Shown here: positions 12,291-24,528 of the stretch, piece after piece
How positions within the stretch are numbered: the first letter of the stretch is position 1
How the letters are laid out: the number at the start of each line of letters is the position of its first letter
DNA from: Cheilinus undulatus
Lineage: Eukaryota > Chordata > Actinopteri > Labriformes > Labridae
Direction of reading: 5' to 3'
Assembly: GCF_018320785.1 (NCBI RefSeq)
Contig: NC_054878.1
Coordinates: 43,499,023 to 43,563,022, forward strand
DNA length: 64,000 nt
Notes under the pieces: generated by a model
Seen by the model: only the letters and a program-made list of their open reading frames with translations
Database searches by the model: none
What the model was told of the DNA's origin: nothing
Program-made: the position numbers and the translations under genes

Positions 12291-13374
12291 TGTGTAATGA
12301 AAAATAATATCTGCACATCAGCAGGAAAACCTTACCTACGTTTCTTTCTTTATGTGTATTTTTTAAAGTGAATTAAGCTCCATGCAACTTTGCAGAGGTG
12401 CAGAAACCAGGGGGAAATTTCCCCTTTTATTGTCTTCTGCAGGAGTGAATAAATGCTGGTAAACAGTGCATGTCTTCTTCTTTTATATTGATAATAGTAT
12501 CAATAATATTATATTATTACTCTCTCGCAACAAGACGACAGAGACCACTCTGCATCCTTCTGAAAGCCGGTTATTTCACACCATAATAACTTGCACAGAC
12601 TCTTAGTTTACAATGATTTATTTCTTAAGTTTCTACACAATAAATCTGTCTCTGCTAGAGCTACAGTACTGCACATTAACCGTCTTCCCCCTGTATTTTT
12701 ATCATCATCGTGCCTGACATCAGGCCTTATGACTCCTGCACAAGGTTGATTCATCACTACTTTCATCACTACTGTAGCAGGGCATGGAAATTTCACAGTA
12801 TATATAAACACAAAAATGATTTGCTAACTCAGTCTTAAATAACATTTTCTCTATACAGACAAATCCTGCTGGTACAGCTTTCATTTCTAATGTTTAGGTT
12901 GGAGTCACATGTATGTAATGTAATATCTCCCCTCAGTGAAACATTAATGCACATACAGTAGGAAAACAAGGGCTGGGAAAGGGGTCAAATACATGTCACA
13001 TTAGTTTTGTTGTTATCCACAGGCACACCTTGATACTTCTCAGTTTTCTAGGTCACTAAGAGAGTTCATGTTTGATAATGATTCAGCACCTAAAGGCTGT
13101 TTTTTAACATTTTAAACTGATCTCTATCACTTTTTGAGCAATAACCACTGACAGAGAATTCATGGCCCTGCACAGGGTCATTGTCTGTATAATAGCAGTT
13201 TTTACCTTTGATGGTATAAATCTTATTCCTGTGTCACATCTTTGAGTGTGTCACATGACTTAAGAGCAGCGAAGCAAGTCTAACTAAAAATAGACATAAA
13301 TTCTCAGCATGTCATTTGAGTACTAGCACACACGCATTCACCCATGGTTGGATGTGTCATTTCCTCTTCTGTAT
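12291..13374. other. Probable 3' UTR and flank of IgSF gene A
   Basis: On the minus strand this follows the stop codon of gene A. No coding exon was seen in either strand. Confidence 0.4.
12617..12622 (-). terminator. Candidate polyadenylation signal of IgSF gene A
   Basis: TTTATT on the plus strand is AATAAA on the coding strand, about 755 nt after the gene A stop. Other TTTATT hexamers exist nearby (for example near 12425), so this one is only a candidate. Confidence 0.35.
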
Positions 13375-16300
13375 TTAATTTTTGCTGATGGTGCTGTAGA
13401 GACTGCTGGGATCATCGTCTTTCCCCATCTTAACTGCAGACTTGACTGTAGAATAAGTCACCGCATCTTCATTTACACCCTGTGGACAAAGGATGAAGAA
13501 TCACTCATATTATTAACTAAAAACACAGCTACAGGCTTCACTGTAAATTCTTTTTGACAGTTTATGAAAACTTGATAATGAAAGAATGAAAGAATTCAGG
13601 AAGTAGGAGTTGTGAAAGATTTTTAGTCAAGTTTTAATTTCCAGTCGAATAATCATTGGCATTCATGAGGGCTGTCGTGTAAATCTTGATGGATTTGAAG
13701 TCCAAAATGCATGCATTTTTTCAGTCACATGAACAGTTTGCTAGGTCGTCCTGTTTGATGCACCATGGTCATGCTGCAGTTCTGCACAGCTGATGAATAC
13801 TTGGTAAAGTGCTTTTTATTCTTACAGTGATTAAAATAGGACACCACTGCTCCCTCTAATGTCTCATTTCTCTTTTAAACTATTGAATGCCAGTCTGCGT
13901 GCCTCTGAAGGTATGCAACTGTCATTAGATCTTTGATGCAGAGCGGACACTGGTGCAAAGTTTTACAAAAATCCCTTAAAGTGCCCATTAGATATTGCAC
14001 AATTGTACATACACAATTGTACATACTGTATGTATTTATGGATGAATGACCTGAAAACATGATGCCTAAAACCCCCCACTGTCCCCAGCACAGAGACAAT
14101 AAAAAAACCACAGACAGCTCAGTGGAAAAGTCTAAAGTCATTAAGCACTTTGCTTTCTCACTCTTGAGCTATTTTCATTTTCTGTTCTATATGTAGTAAG
14201 CTTTTTTTGATTAAGCTAATGTTGTAACTTTCAGTCAACGAGATGTTCCTTATTTTATGTCAATGTGAGAGCAGGTTCATATTTAAACAGGAAGTCAGTT
14301 TAGAAAGGTACAATTCACAAAGCAAAAGCATAACAAACAAACAAACAAGAACAGAAAATATCTTGGGTCCCGTCCATACAGAGATGAATTCAGGAGTATA
14401 CGAAAAAGTTTTCTGTTGTATCGGCATTTCATCCACACGGAAACGGCGTTTTGGGTGACTGTAAACGATACTTTTTGAAAACGGGTCCCAGAGTGCATAA
14501 ATCCGTAAACGAATACCGTTTCGTCTCCGTGTGGACGGCATCTTTCCTGAAACGTTTACGTCACACACAGCGTAGCTCCCTTAAGGCACCTGCGCGGTTT
14601 CAGCCAAAACAATAATAGCAGATTACAGGGTTGTGTTTGTGCTGCAGAAGCTACTGAGCTTGTTATGGCTTTTACAGCAAAATCTGATGCTCCTTTCCCA
14701 CCATCGCGAAATGCATACACCAGATGTTCTTAAATCCAACGTGGAAAACAACCAGAAGGGTAACTAGAAGAAAGTTTGTGTCAGTTTTCTGTAATGTTCT
14801 TCTTCTCTTTTGGTGCATTTCCATGGCAGCAACACAGCGCCACGTACAGGCGTGGCATATGCACTACAGCGTTTTCAGTCGTTTCCAGTGGTTTCATGCT
14901 TACACGAATATTTCCTGAAACGATCCCGTCTTTACGGAAAACTCTTCCAAAACGAAATGGCAATATATCGCTTTCATCTCCATGTGGGCAGGGCCTTAGC
15001 CTCCTAGGCTACGCTCACACTGTAGGCCTAAATGCTCAATGCTAATCTTTTCTCAGACACTGGAGTCAACTTCCAAAAGATCAGTATCTTAGAACCGGAT
15101 ATGAAAGTGGCCTGAATCTGATTTGAAAAGTTCAGATTCAATGTGACTTGCGCTGTTCACACTTAGAGAAAAAAATCAGACACGAGATACATGTAAGCAA
15201 AATAATCAGATTCAGCTCACTTTTAACTGCAGTGTGAACGTAGCCCTTGTTAACCTTAGAGGGTCATGTCATTTTGTACATGCACTCCTGCATATTTTTA
15301 GATACTAAAGTATTTGGCTATCTACCAATGGCAGCATTCAAATACATGTACTTCATGTGGACTTGTTGTCCTTTCTGCAGCTAGCATTCATTCTGCAGAG
15401 TGTTTATGAAGTCAGGTACTGATGTTAGACAAGAACGCCTGACTTGCAATCTCCATACAAATTCATCTCAAAGGTGCAGGATGGGGTTGAGGTCACGGTT
15501 TTGTGCAGGCCAGTCAAGTTCTTCCCCACAGAACTTATAAAACCATGTCTTTATAGTCCTTCTTGGTGCACTGGGGCAGAGTCATGATGGAATAGAAAGG
15601 GATGTCCCCAAACTGTTGCCACAAAGTTGGAAGCATAGCATTGTCCAAAATGTCTTGGTATGCTGAAGGACTAAGATTATCGTTGACTGGTGATAAGTGC
15701 TGTAAAAAGCAGCCCCATACTGTTATCCCTCCCCCACCAAACTTCACAGTTGGCACAATGCAGTCAATGCAGTTTACACTGTTCAATCTGATGCTAGGCA
15801 TTGGACTTGGTGATGTGAGACTTGCATGCAGCTGCTCGGCTATGGAAACCCATCTATGAATCTCCCACTGGAATCAACAGAGCTTTGGCGGCTTTTATGA
15901 ACCATGAGCCTTAGCAGTCCCTGGATCTGTGATTTTGCAGTCTTCTACTTTGTGGCTTAGTTGTGGTGTTTCCTAAATGCCTCCACTTTCTAATAATATC
16001 ACTTAGAGCTGCCATTAAATTATCCAGCAGGAATGAAATTTGCTCCAGAACGACCAATTTAGTACCACCTCATGGCTAAATACTTGATTTTTTGCTTAAA
16101 ATCAATAATCAACAGATGTGGCCAAATACTTGTCCATATAGTCAATATACCAGTGTAAGAGAGTGTATTTGACAGAGCAAGCACTTTGAAGCAGACTCCT
16201 AAGACATGGTTTCACACCACACTGACGTAGTCATGTTGCACTCACTGAAAGAGTTATTCTAACAGTAAACATCATAAAACACAAACACACATCTCTTTGA

Positions 16301-19300
16301 CTTCATTTGATTCACAAATCAACTGATAAAAAAACATTTTTAGGTAAAGGCATGGTAAAGAAAGTTCTAGGTCATGGTAGATGTGATAAAACATAAATAC
16401 AGGTACTTACCCTTATATTTGAAAACGCCTGTTGTTTACTGTGATTTACAGTGACGTAGGTCAGATTACTCTCTGGATCATCCTGAGGGAAAAGAAAACA
16501 AAGGTTTACAATGTAAACACACACTGAAACACATTATTGCCTCTGTATTTTGTGTTGGGTAAACACAAGAACAAGTTTGAGATGAAAGATTGTGTAAAAA
16601 AATGTATTTCACTCACAGGTTGTTGGGTTGGTTTTGGAACATCTAAAAAAAAAGAAAAATGTATAATTCTTTACACATTATGTTTAAATTTGTACCAGTT
16701 TCAGTGAAAACATTTGTTTTTGAATTTTTTGTAATGATTCCCCTTTAACTAAAACAAGTATCAACCAGTAACATCTGAGTTACCTTTGTACTCGCACAGA
16801 ACTCCTGCTCTGATGTTGTCATACTTAGATTTGATAATATGGTCTTAAAACGTGATACACTATATTGCCAAAAGTATTCACTCACTAATCCAAATAATTG
16901 AAATCAGGTGTTCCAATCACTTCCATGGCCAAAGGTGTATAAAATCAGACTGTTTCTACAAACATTTGTGAAAGAATGGCTCGCTCTCAGGAGCTCAGTG
17001 AATTCCAGGGTGGTACTGTGATAGGATGCCACCTGTTCAAAAAGTCCAGTGGTGAAATTTCCTCTTTCCGAAATATTCCACAGTCAACTGTCAGTGGTAT
17101 TATAACAAAGTAAAGTGATTGGGAACGACAGCAACTCAGCCACCAAGTGGTAGGCCATGTAAAATGATGGAGCGAGGTCAGCGGATGCTGGCAATCTGAT
17201 GGACCAGTCTGGGTTTGGCGGTTGCCAGGAGAACGGTACTTGTCTGACTGCATTGTGCCAAGTGTAAAGTTTGGTGGAGGTTGGATTATGGTGTGGGCTT
17301 GTTTTTCAGGAGCTGGGCTTGGCCCCTTAGTTCCAGTGAAAGGAACTCTAAGATTTCGGACAATTCCATGTTCCCAACTTTGTGGGAACAGTTTGGGGAT
17401 GGCCCCTTCCTGTTCCAACATGACTGTGCACCAGTGCACAAAGCAAGGTCCATAAAGACATGGATGAGAGAGTTTGGTGTGGATCAACTTCACAGAGTCC
17501 TGACCTCAACCTGATAGAACACCTTTGGGATGAATTAGAGCGGAGACTGAGAGCCAGGCCTTCTCATCCAACATCAGTGTGTGACCTCACAAATGTGCTT
17601 CTGGAAGAATGGTCAAAAATTCCCATAGACACACTCCTAAACCTTGTGGAAAGCCTTCCCAGAAGAGTTAAAGGTGTTATAGCTGCAAAGGGTGGACTGA
17701 TGTCATAATAAACCCTATGGATTAAGAATGGGATGTCACTTAAGTTTATATGCGAGTCAAGGCAGGTGAGCGAATACTTTTGCTAATATTGTGTATCACA
17801 CAGCTGGCCAAATCTGAAATTAGTCTTTTGCTAAGAAGTCACGGGTAAGCTGCTCTGTTATTCGAGCGTGAATTGAGAATCACAACAAATGATATCATGA
17901 GATGGCAAATTATGGCATGACCATACATGGCAAAGCTAATCATGGGATAACCAATCATGACATGAAGAATAATGGCATAACCAATCACGGTATGACAAAT
18001 CTCGGCATAGCTAATTATGACATGGCGAATCCTTGCCTTACCAATTATAACATAGCCAATCGTGGAATGGCAAATTATGGGTAGCCAATCATAGCATGGC
18101 CAATCAAGCAACTGTGAATCATGCTAAAGCCAGTCATGGCATTGCAAATCAAGGCAACGTCAATGATGGCAAGGCAAATTATAGCATAGAGAACCCTGGC
18201 AAAGAGAATCATGACACAGTCATTCTGACATAGCCAATAATGACATAAAGAATCATGGGACAGCAAATCATGACAAAGTGAACAATGAGATTGTGAGCTT
18301 TAGCATAGTGAATCATATTGCAATAGGATTTCCCTGTCATGGCATAACATATTGTCATAAAGCACATCATTACAAAGTTTGTTATGACAGGGAATATCAC
18401 GGCACAGTGGCCTTCATGGCAGAACATATTTCAACATAGGAGTCTTCTGCAGCATCAGGTATCATGACATAGCCTTTTATGGCCTAAGGTATCATGAAAG
18501 AGCAATTATGACAAAGTATATCAAGGCATACTGCATTAACACATATCACAATACAGCGTAGTTCTTCCCAGCACAACAAAATACATCAGTATAGCATGTG
18601 CACTATAGCAAACTTTGACATGGAGTAACATAAACCTCATCGCAGCATCTTAGAGCAAACAAATCATAGAGTATTCTCTAACAGTGTATCCAAGTCCAAG
18701 TCCAAACCACATGAGCAGAAATTGTGTATAATGAAGTGTCACTGACCTGCAACTTTGTCTCTCTTTTTGTGTTTGATGAGAACAACAGCCATGATGATGA
18801 GAAGTAACACCACCCCAACCAAGACACCAACGATGATGAAGATTAGCTTAAGATCAGGACTGGAATTAGAACTAGGACCAGGACCAACACCAGGATCTTG
18901 TGTGGGATCTGGTATGGGATCTGTAGAAGAGAATGATTTCAGTGATTTAAATTTAATAACGTGCAATCCATTTGTTTTACAAGTAAAATAACTGATCTAA
19001 AGACTTGTAATTTGATAGCAGTATATTTATAGAATATTTAAGTTAACGTGTTTAAGCCATGTTTAGATTCTAGCCTCTTTATTATACTTCCAGTGATCTT
19101 AAGGTCTGCTCAGACTACACAAATTCAGCCAGATTTTGGCCCAACAGCATCGTCACAGCTTTGTTTTGTGTTTTTTCTTCTTCTTTTCAGGGCAAAAGAT
19201 GACAAGTGTCCCATAGAGCGGTTTGGGGGTAGCAGAAGTCTGATTCACTCTCTATGACCCACTTCCCTGTGAACTCACACACAGTCTGAGACAATGGTGA

Positions 19301-22300
19301 CATCAACATACGACTAGTGGTCAGGATCACTCTTGTAGTGTGGCAAGACATTGCATAGTTAGACACGGTGCCATTGTAAAAAAAAAAAAAAAACAGTGTT
19401 GTCTGAGCTGGCCTTGATGTGACCATACCTTTCAAAAAAGGTGTGTAGTCAGCCTCTATCTCCACAATGTTCTCCTTGTTAAGGACCTGGCAGGTGAATT
19501 TCTTGTTGTTTCCACTTTGACGCTTCACTTTCAGATAAGACAAACAGTCTGTACCTCTAGAATTCCTTTCAACACCTTCAGTTATTGTAGCTCCTGTCTC
19601 ATCTACCCAGTGGAGAGGGCTCGATGGACAGGAGTGGAGATCTCTGTATCTCATCAAAGAGCACTCCAAGCTCAGTTCATCGTCCCTCTTTGGATCAAAG
19701 TCTGCTGGTTCTGGAGAGACTGAAAGAAAACAAACGAGCTCAGTTAATAAAACGTTCATTCTGATGAAAACTTGGTGACTTTCCAAAAAGAAAAGCTTCT
19801 TTTGTGTTGTGCTCTGTGCAGGTGTTGATAGATGTGTGCATCTATAATTGTCAATTTGATATCCTGATGCATCAGGATTCATCCAAAACATGGCTGCTTT
19901 AAATCATAGAAGACAAACAGTCTGATCAAGTCCCTAAGTCAATGTGACTTTTTCTTTTTTTCTTCTTATAGAATTTACCCAAAATACATTAAATAACATC
20001 AACAATATAAAATACATTAAATTAATGATCTTATTTTAAGTAGAAGGTTTACATGAAAAGCTTTTAAATAAGGCATACTGAAATAGGCTTAATATTTGAA
20101 ACTATAAATAAAGGTTTAGCTGCTTTTTTCTCCTTTTTTCAGTTATTTATAGGTTAACTTGTTTCCAACCACATTTAAATAAAGTGTTACGTATTTAAAT
20201 TAAAAACCTTTATCTCTGTTTTTGTTTCACTCTCTCTCGTCTTATTTAATGAGTGGATGAACTTCATATCGTCCTGTTAGGATTTCAAACTGAGCTGAAA
20301 ATAAGACTAAGTTTCCTCCTTTCATATTCTTTTATTCACTCAAAGGATTTTTATACTGACTCAGGCTAATGCAGCTTTAAGGAAGGAGCTGATTGGTTGA
20401 GCAGCGTCACATGTGACTACTACTACCATAAAACCGCATCAATTAAAACAGACTACCAAAGCATATTTACAGCAGGTCCAGCTGCAAGAGAGAAGCTTCC
20501 AGACGACCTGAGGACTTCTACAAGATGGAGCTCATCGATTTAGGGCTACAAACATTTCTGCTTAAAAAGTTAGTCAGTGAGTTAGTTTAATTCAGGTTTT
20601 TGCATCTTTTCTTGCTTTGATCTCAGAAAATTTGTTTAAATTTTTTTTGTTACTTTATTTTCTTTAAAATGCAGTTTCTATTTGCAAATAACATCCATCA
20701 AAATATGGCATGAAGGCTTTTCTTTCTTTCTTTCTTTCTTTTTTTTCTACTGCAGTGAACTACATTCCCCAAGTTTTATAGCACTATTTAGAAATTCTAA
20801 GTAAATTCTACAAATTTTCAGAGATAATTGAATGTGTGAGTGTTTTTAAATGATTTTATAAGTCAAGTGGAGAGCAGTGGGAGGCTGAGCCAAACTGTCA
20901 GACTTTTTCACCCCATGTGGTCTTTTCCTCCACCAGAGAGTCTGTGAGCTATGGAAACATTCAAATTTATGTCGGTACCTTGCTTGGCGTCCGTGTAGCC
21001 ATAGCAACACATCATAATTGGTGCTGATTTATTTGTCTCATGTAAAGAACGACATGCTGGACAGCTCACCGCCTCATTGGCTGCTGGTAATGCCTCAATG
21101 CAAAGCAGAAGCCCCAAGACAGCGTAAATTCTGTTTTTTTTTTTTTTTTTTTTTTTTGTTTATGTGGAAGAAAAGACCAGCGGAAGGAGATGGATTTCCG
21201 GTTTCATCTTCTTCTATGCCGTCTTTTCTTCTTGTTTGCTGTTTGTTTGTAACCACAGCCCCTCTAATGGGCAGAGGTTGTTGGTGTTCAGACGGTTTAG
21301 TCCATTTGACCAAGGGCAGTGTGAATGCAAACCTGACCAAGAGCAATGTGAATGCGAACCAAACCAAAAGAAGGTGCAGCAATGTTGCAATTTCTGTTCC
21401 AAAACGGATCGAGCCTCCTGGACTATCAGGTGTAAAAATGACCTTAGACAAAGTCCCCAGGCATCCCTCAAGGCCCCATTTTAGGTCTCATTTACATTTT
21501 TATGTATTTGTAATCCTTATTTTAAAATGTAGATTTCTTTGCAAGCACATTACATATAAACATATCTGTGCAGAAAAATAAATAACTCCATGCAAGCCAT
21601 GCTTTACTAACATTTAAACATGGCTGGAATAAGACTTTTTCAAATCTCAATGAAAAGAAAGCTGAAAAAACACAGAAAGTACTGAAACTAGGGCTGAACA
21701 ATTTCGCAAAAGTAATTTAATTGCAAATTTTTCCCCCCAATATTGTGATTACAATTTAAAATGTGATTATTGTTGTCATCGTGTGTGTTTTTCCACAATT
21801 TGAAGCCATAAATCATTCTAATCATTCTAAAGGGGGTCCAGCCTGGTACTAGCAAGGTGTACCTAATAAAGCGGCTGGCATATATACGTGCGGTGCATCT
21901 GATTCAGGATGCCATGGAGCACATTGGAAAATTGGCCGCTGCAAAATTTAAGCATTGAGCACACAAACTATTAGAGCCCAAATACAAATTTAAAGACAAG
22001 AGATAGGACTTACCTTTAAAAAGACTTAAATACATGCGGACATCAAAAGTAGTAGTATCATCAAGTCGACATGTGTAGAGTCCAACATCCTCAGCAGAGA
22101 AATTTTTAATGACCAAAGAACAGTCGGTGCCCAATCTCAGCCGGTTAGCTCGGCGTGACGTCTTCTTCACCGTTCCTTTAATTGCCTCACCTAAAGTCTC
22201 TGATGAATCTCTGTTATAAAGCCATGAAATCCTGGAGCATTGTAGAGGTTGATACTGACTGTCACAGTGTAAGGTGACATCTTGATGGAAGTGGCTGTAA

Positions 22301-22524
22301 ATCTCTTTTTGACAAGTGCTCACTACGATGAAAAGAAGAAAAAGAAAAGCAAACATAAAGGCAGATCTGTGGAGATAACATTAGTTTTAATTAAAATGTG
22401 AACTAAACTGTTGCCTAACTTTCAGAGGTCCACTAGATCATTAAAGAGGAATCTGTTTTGAAAAGAAATCAGCTTTACCTTCAAACAGGAGTCCAACAAC
22501 AAAGATGACTTCCAGTGGAGTCAT
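13375..22524 (-). CDS. IgSF receptor gene A: V + C Ig domains, TM, three ITIM-like motifs
   Basis: Type I membrane receptor of 340 residues. Exons (minus): 22524..22479 leader, 22322..22014 V, 19719..19429 C, 18920..18747 stalk/TM, 16642..16617, 16482..16411, 13479..13375. All junctions are phase 1 until the 26-bp exon and phase 0 after it, 1023 bp in all. The start ATG opens [15 protein letters not shown], a signal peptide continuing into VSTC. The V domain has [23 protein letters not shown] with an NFS sequon, and [10 protein letters not shown]. The C domain starts [20 protein letters not shown] and has LHWVDETG and [15 protein letters not shown] Pro-rich stalk precedes [22 protein letters not shown]. 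The tail has LTYVTV, VTYSTV and SLYSTI, fitting the ITIM consensus [ILVS]xYxx[ILV], which recruits SH2 phosphatases; inhibitory function is inferred. Introns hold two Tc1 copies, MITEs and a minisatellite. I cannot place it firmly in NITR, DICP or another named family. Confidence 0.87.
14365..14995. mobile_element. hAT-like MITE in the last intron of gene A
   Basis: The left end GGGTCCCGTCCATACAGAGATG pairs imperfectly with the inverted right end at 14974-14995 (GGCCCTGCCCACATGGAGATG on the other strand). The interior repeats GTGTGGACGG and GAAACG-type motifs and has no transposase. A target duplication was not evident. Confidence 0.6.
15007..15245. mobile_element. 239-bp MITE with GGCTACGTTCACACTGCAG termini
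   Basis: The left terminus GGCTACGCTCACACTGTAG is the near-perfect inverse of the right terminus CTGCAGTGTGAACGTAGCC. It is non-coding, hAT-like by its ends, and sits right after the element ending at 14995. No clear 8-bp duplication was seen. Confidence 0.75.
15340..16150 (-). mobile_element. Tc1-like transposon remnant, reverse orientation
   Basis: On the minus strand, 15801-15535 encodes [19 protein letters not shown], then [10 protein letters not shown], which is the catalytic-domain block of Tc1 transposases. The terminus near 16110-16140 (AAATACTTGTCCATATAG) is of Tc1 type. The other end is missing and the frame is broken. It lies in the last intron of gene A. Confidence 0.75.
16856..17795 (+). 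mobile_element. Nearly full-length degenerate Tc1-like transposon
   Basis: The ends are inverted: TACACTATATTGCCAAAAGTA at 16856 and AATACTTTTGCTAATATTGTGTA at 17773-17795, with flanking TA. The transposase is scattered over frames: [20 protein letters not shown] (17252 on), [20 protein letters not shown], and [18 protein letters not shown] with [16 protein letters not shown] at the C terminus. Length is about 940 bp, shorter than an intact element. It is inserted in gene A between the TM exon and the 26-bp exon. Confidence 0.88.
17880..18560. repeat. Degenerate 16-18-bp minisatellite (AATCATGGCATGGCAAATCATG type)
   Basis: About 40 loose repeats of a unit like CATGGCAAATCATGGCATAGC-CAAT, with strong drift. 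It creates pseudo-frames on both strands rich in N/G/M/A or I/C/Y repeats. It is located in the same gene A intron as the Tc1 copy. Confidence 0.85.
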
Positions 22525-22566
22525 TCTGTGTTCATTCTCTGTCGGCACTAAAACATTTTCTGACTC

Positions 22567-22572
22567 TTTATA
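22567..22572 (-). promoter_or_regulatory. TATA box of IgSF gene A
   Basis: TATAAA on the minus strand (GAGTATAAAGAGTCAGA), 43 nt before the ATG. The same element at the same distance precedes genes B, C and D. Confidence 0.7.
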
Positions 22573-23912
22573 CTCATGAAAGTCACGCAAGTGGAGCAGC
22601 TTCCTCTTTGTGGTTGAATTGGTATGAAAATGACTTGAGAAACAGCCTTTCCTCCCAGCCAGCTTGTCACAAGTCCCACATACTCAGACTTACATTACTT
22701 CATTTCCCTTTACCGTACACAGACTTCACATGCACTCCTACTAGGAAAAACACCAACGCCACAAAGAGCAGTTTGACGGTTGAAAAAATGACAAAGAAAT
22801 TGGCAATGGTTTAATGTGAAGATCTATTGTGTATATAAGTTGATGATTCTGGTGAATGCTTGGGGGGATGGTTTATACCAGTGGATGATTAGCAGTGGGA
22901 TGGTGTAGGAGCCAAACATGTAAGTTTTGGAGATGCCTTTGGGGTAGGTGGGTTTTGGTTTATGCACGGATTAGTGGGCGTGGTTTTTAGTGGCACGGCG
23001 GTGATCAGTTAATTTACTTCACCTGTGCACATGTGGTGTGCTTCTGCTGGCAGTTGGAGTGTGGTGAGCACAGGGAGGACATTTTCTGTTGTTTTAGGTT
23101 AGAATTTGACCTATTATTGGGTTTTTGTTCAGTAAAGTTGTTCAATGGTATGATGCAGCGTTATGTAAATAAGCTGGGTTTGGTGAGATAAAGTAGCGAG
23201 TGCCTGTCATCACTTTGACTCCCGTGTTTAGCCTGCAGCGGCTTTAATTTTGGATGGATCGGCCGCTATAGATGGTTTAAAAGGGAGATATTCTGTGTTG
23301 AACTGTCTTTGATGGTGTTAACATGGTGCCCTTAAATAAATGAAAAGTGTTTTCCACCTGCTCCTTCATTGCCTCAGCCACTCCAGCCAGCTGACAGTCT
23401 AGGGATCTTAGGGGATCACAAGCTATTGTATACGGTGGCCTGGAAGGTCAAACAGCCTCCAACAGTCAGACACATTCCAACTAAAACAAGAAGACTGCAA
23501 TAAGACAAAAAACTGTCCAAGAATCAAAAATCGATTTCTGAATGGCAAACACAGAAACCTTGCTTGGGATATTCACCACATGAGCTATTTGTTTGGTAAA
23601 AATTCTAAATAAGAGTGAAATATTTTCACATAAAGCAGCATGTTCTGTTCACTTTAAAACACTTTCTGATAAGCTATTTTTTTTTTTTTTTTCAGTTTGA
23701 CACTCAGAACCATAAAGCCTTCTCACATCATCATCCATATTCAGTTTGGTGTCCTCTGCTGGACCCCAAAGGTCTCTAAGTGTAACTGCACTGTCATAAC
23801 AACAGGATGGTGAAGCTGCAGAAGACGCTGGGAGAAGCAGAAGAACCATGTGGACAAAGAAATCACAGTAATCCTACTGGACTCAGAGTCAGTGTGACTC
23901 TACTAGTGTCTA

Positions 23913-24404
23913 CTAGAGCTGAACGATTGGATAGTAATTGAATTGCAGTTTTTTTTCCCCCAATATTGTGATAGCAATCTAATATGCAATTAATTTTTAG
24001 GGTTTTCATCTTATGAATTATTCCATAAAAATAAGCAATAAATCATTCTAGATTATAAGCAACAAAAATTAGACAACATATCTCATTGGGATTTGGCTCA
24101 TGTAGCAAATTTGATATCAATTGCTGTACTGAGGGGATAATTTTTCTTTATGTTATTCTCATTTTGATTAAGAAAATCATAAACACTGATAGGAAAAGCA
24201 GGATTTTAGTAAACTATTCTGAAAAGGTGACACTTGTACATGTGCACAATGTGTAGCGCATGAAATTTCTGCCACAAAAAAAATTGTATCAAATTGGTAT
24301 TTTTCCACATTTCAGGATAAAAAAATATTGCACTGTCTGCGATTTGAAAAGTGCAGCAGGCCAAAATAATTTGAGCTAATTTGCGATTTATTTCCCAGCC
24401 TTAG
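23913..24404. mobile_element. hAT-like MITE (CTAGAGCTGAACGATT ... CCCAGCCTTAG)
   Basis: About 490 bp, non-coding. The start (CTAGAGCTGAACGATTGGAT) and the end (GCGATTTATTTCCCAGCCTTAG) are imperfect inverted termini of a very common vertebrate element. A second copy is at 44668-45159, and a truncated relative lies at about 21688-21790. Confidence 0.6.
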
Positions 24405-24480
24405 TATCCACTTCCAGTTGCTCACAACTGTTGCATGTGGTGTCGACCAGTTGTAGCAGAGAAATGTTAAATAAAGCATC

Positions 24481-24528
<48 letters not shown>
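24481..24528. repeat. (GATA)n microsatellite at the right end of block X copy 1
   Basis: Twelve GATA units directly after AATAAAGCATCA. The same flank and microsatellite end block X copy 2 at 45236. Confidence 0.95.

Larger units (their letters stand above)
18869..24528. repeat. Segmental duplication block X, copy 1
   Basis: Near-identical by eye to 39735..45293. It covers part of the stalk exon, C exon, V exon, leader, promoter and about 2 kb upstream of gene A, ending at a GATA run. Introns match as closely as exons, so the duplication is recent. The long frame at 21018-21581 and its antisense recur in copy 2 but lie in an intron and are not spliced coding sequence. Confidence 0.9.

Noticed and set aside
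14260-15045. Cluster of overlapping frames of 60-102 codons
   Set aside because: All fall inside a non-coding hAT-like MITE with inverted termini; no splice or domain support.
17839-18427. Several overlapping frames with I/C/Y/N-rich repeats
   Set aside because: By-products of the CATG-type minisatellite; no gene features.
19187-19891. Single long frame covering the C domain of gene A as one coding unit
   Set aside because: Comparison with B, C, D and E shows the exon is bounded by CTTTCAG and GTATGG at 19719 and 19429; the rest is intron read-through.
21018-21581. Long frames on both strands (up to 187 codons), present again at 41657-42320
   Set aside because: They lie in the C-V intron of genes A and B, contain a long T run, and recur only because block X is duplicated. 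There is no splice-phase or domain support; they are probably repeat-derived.
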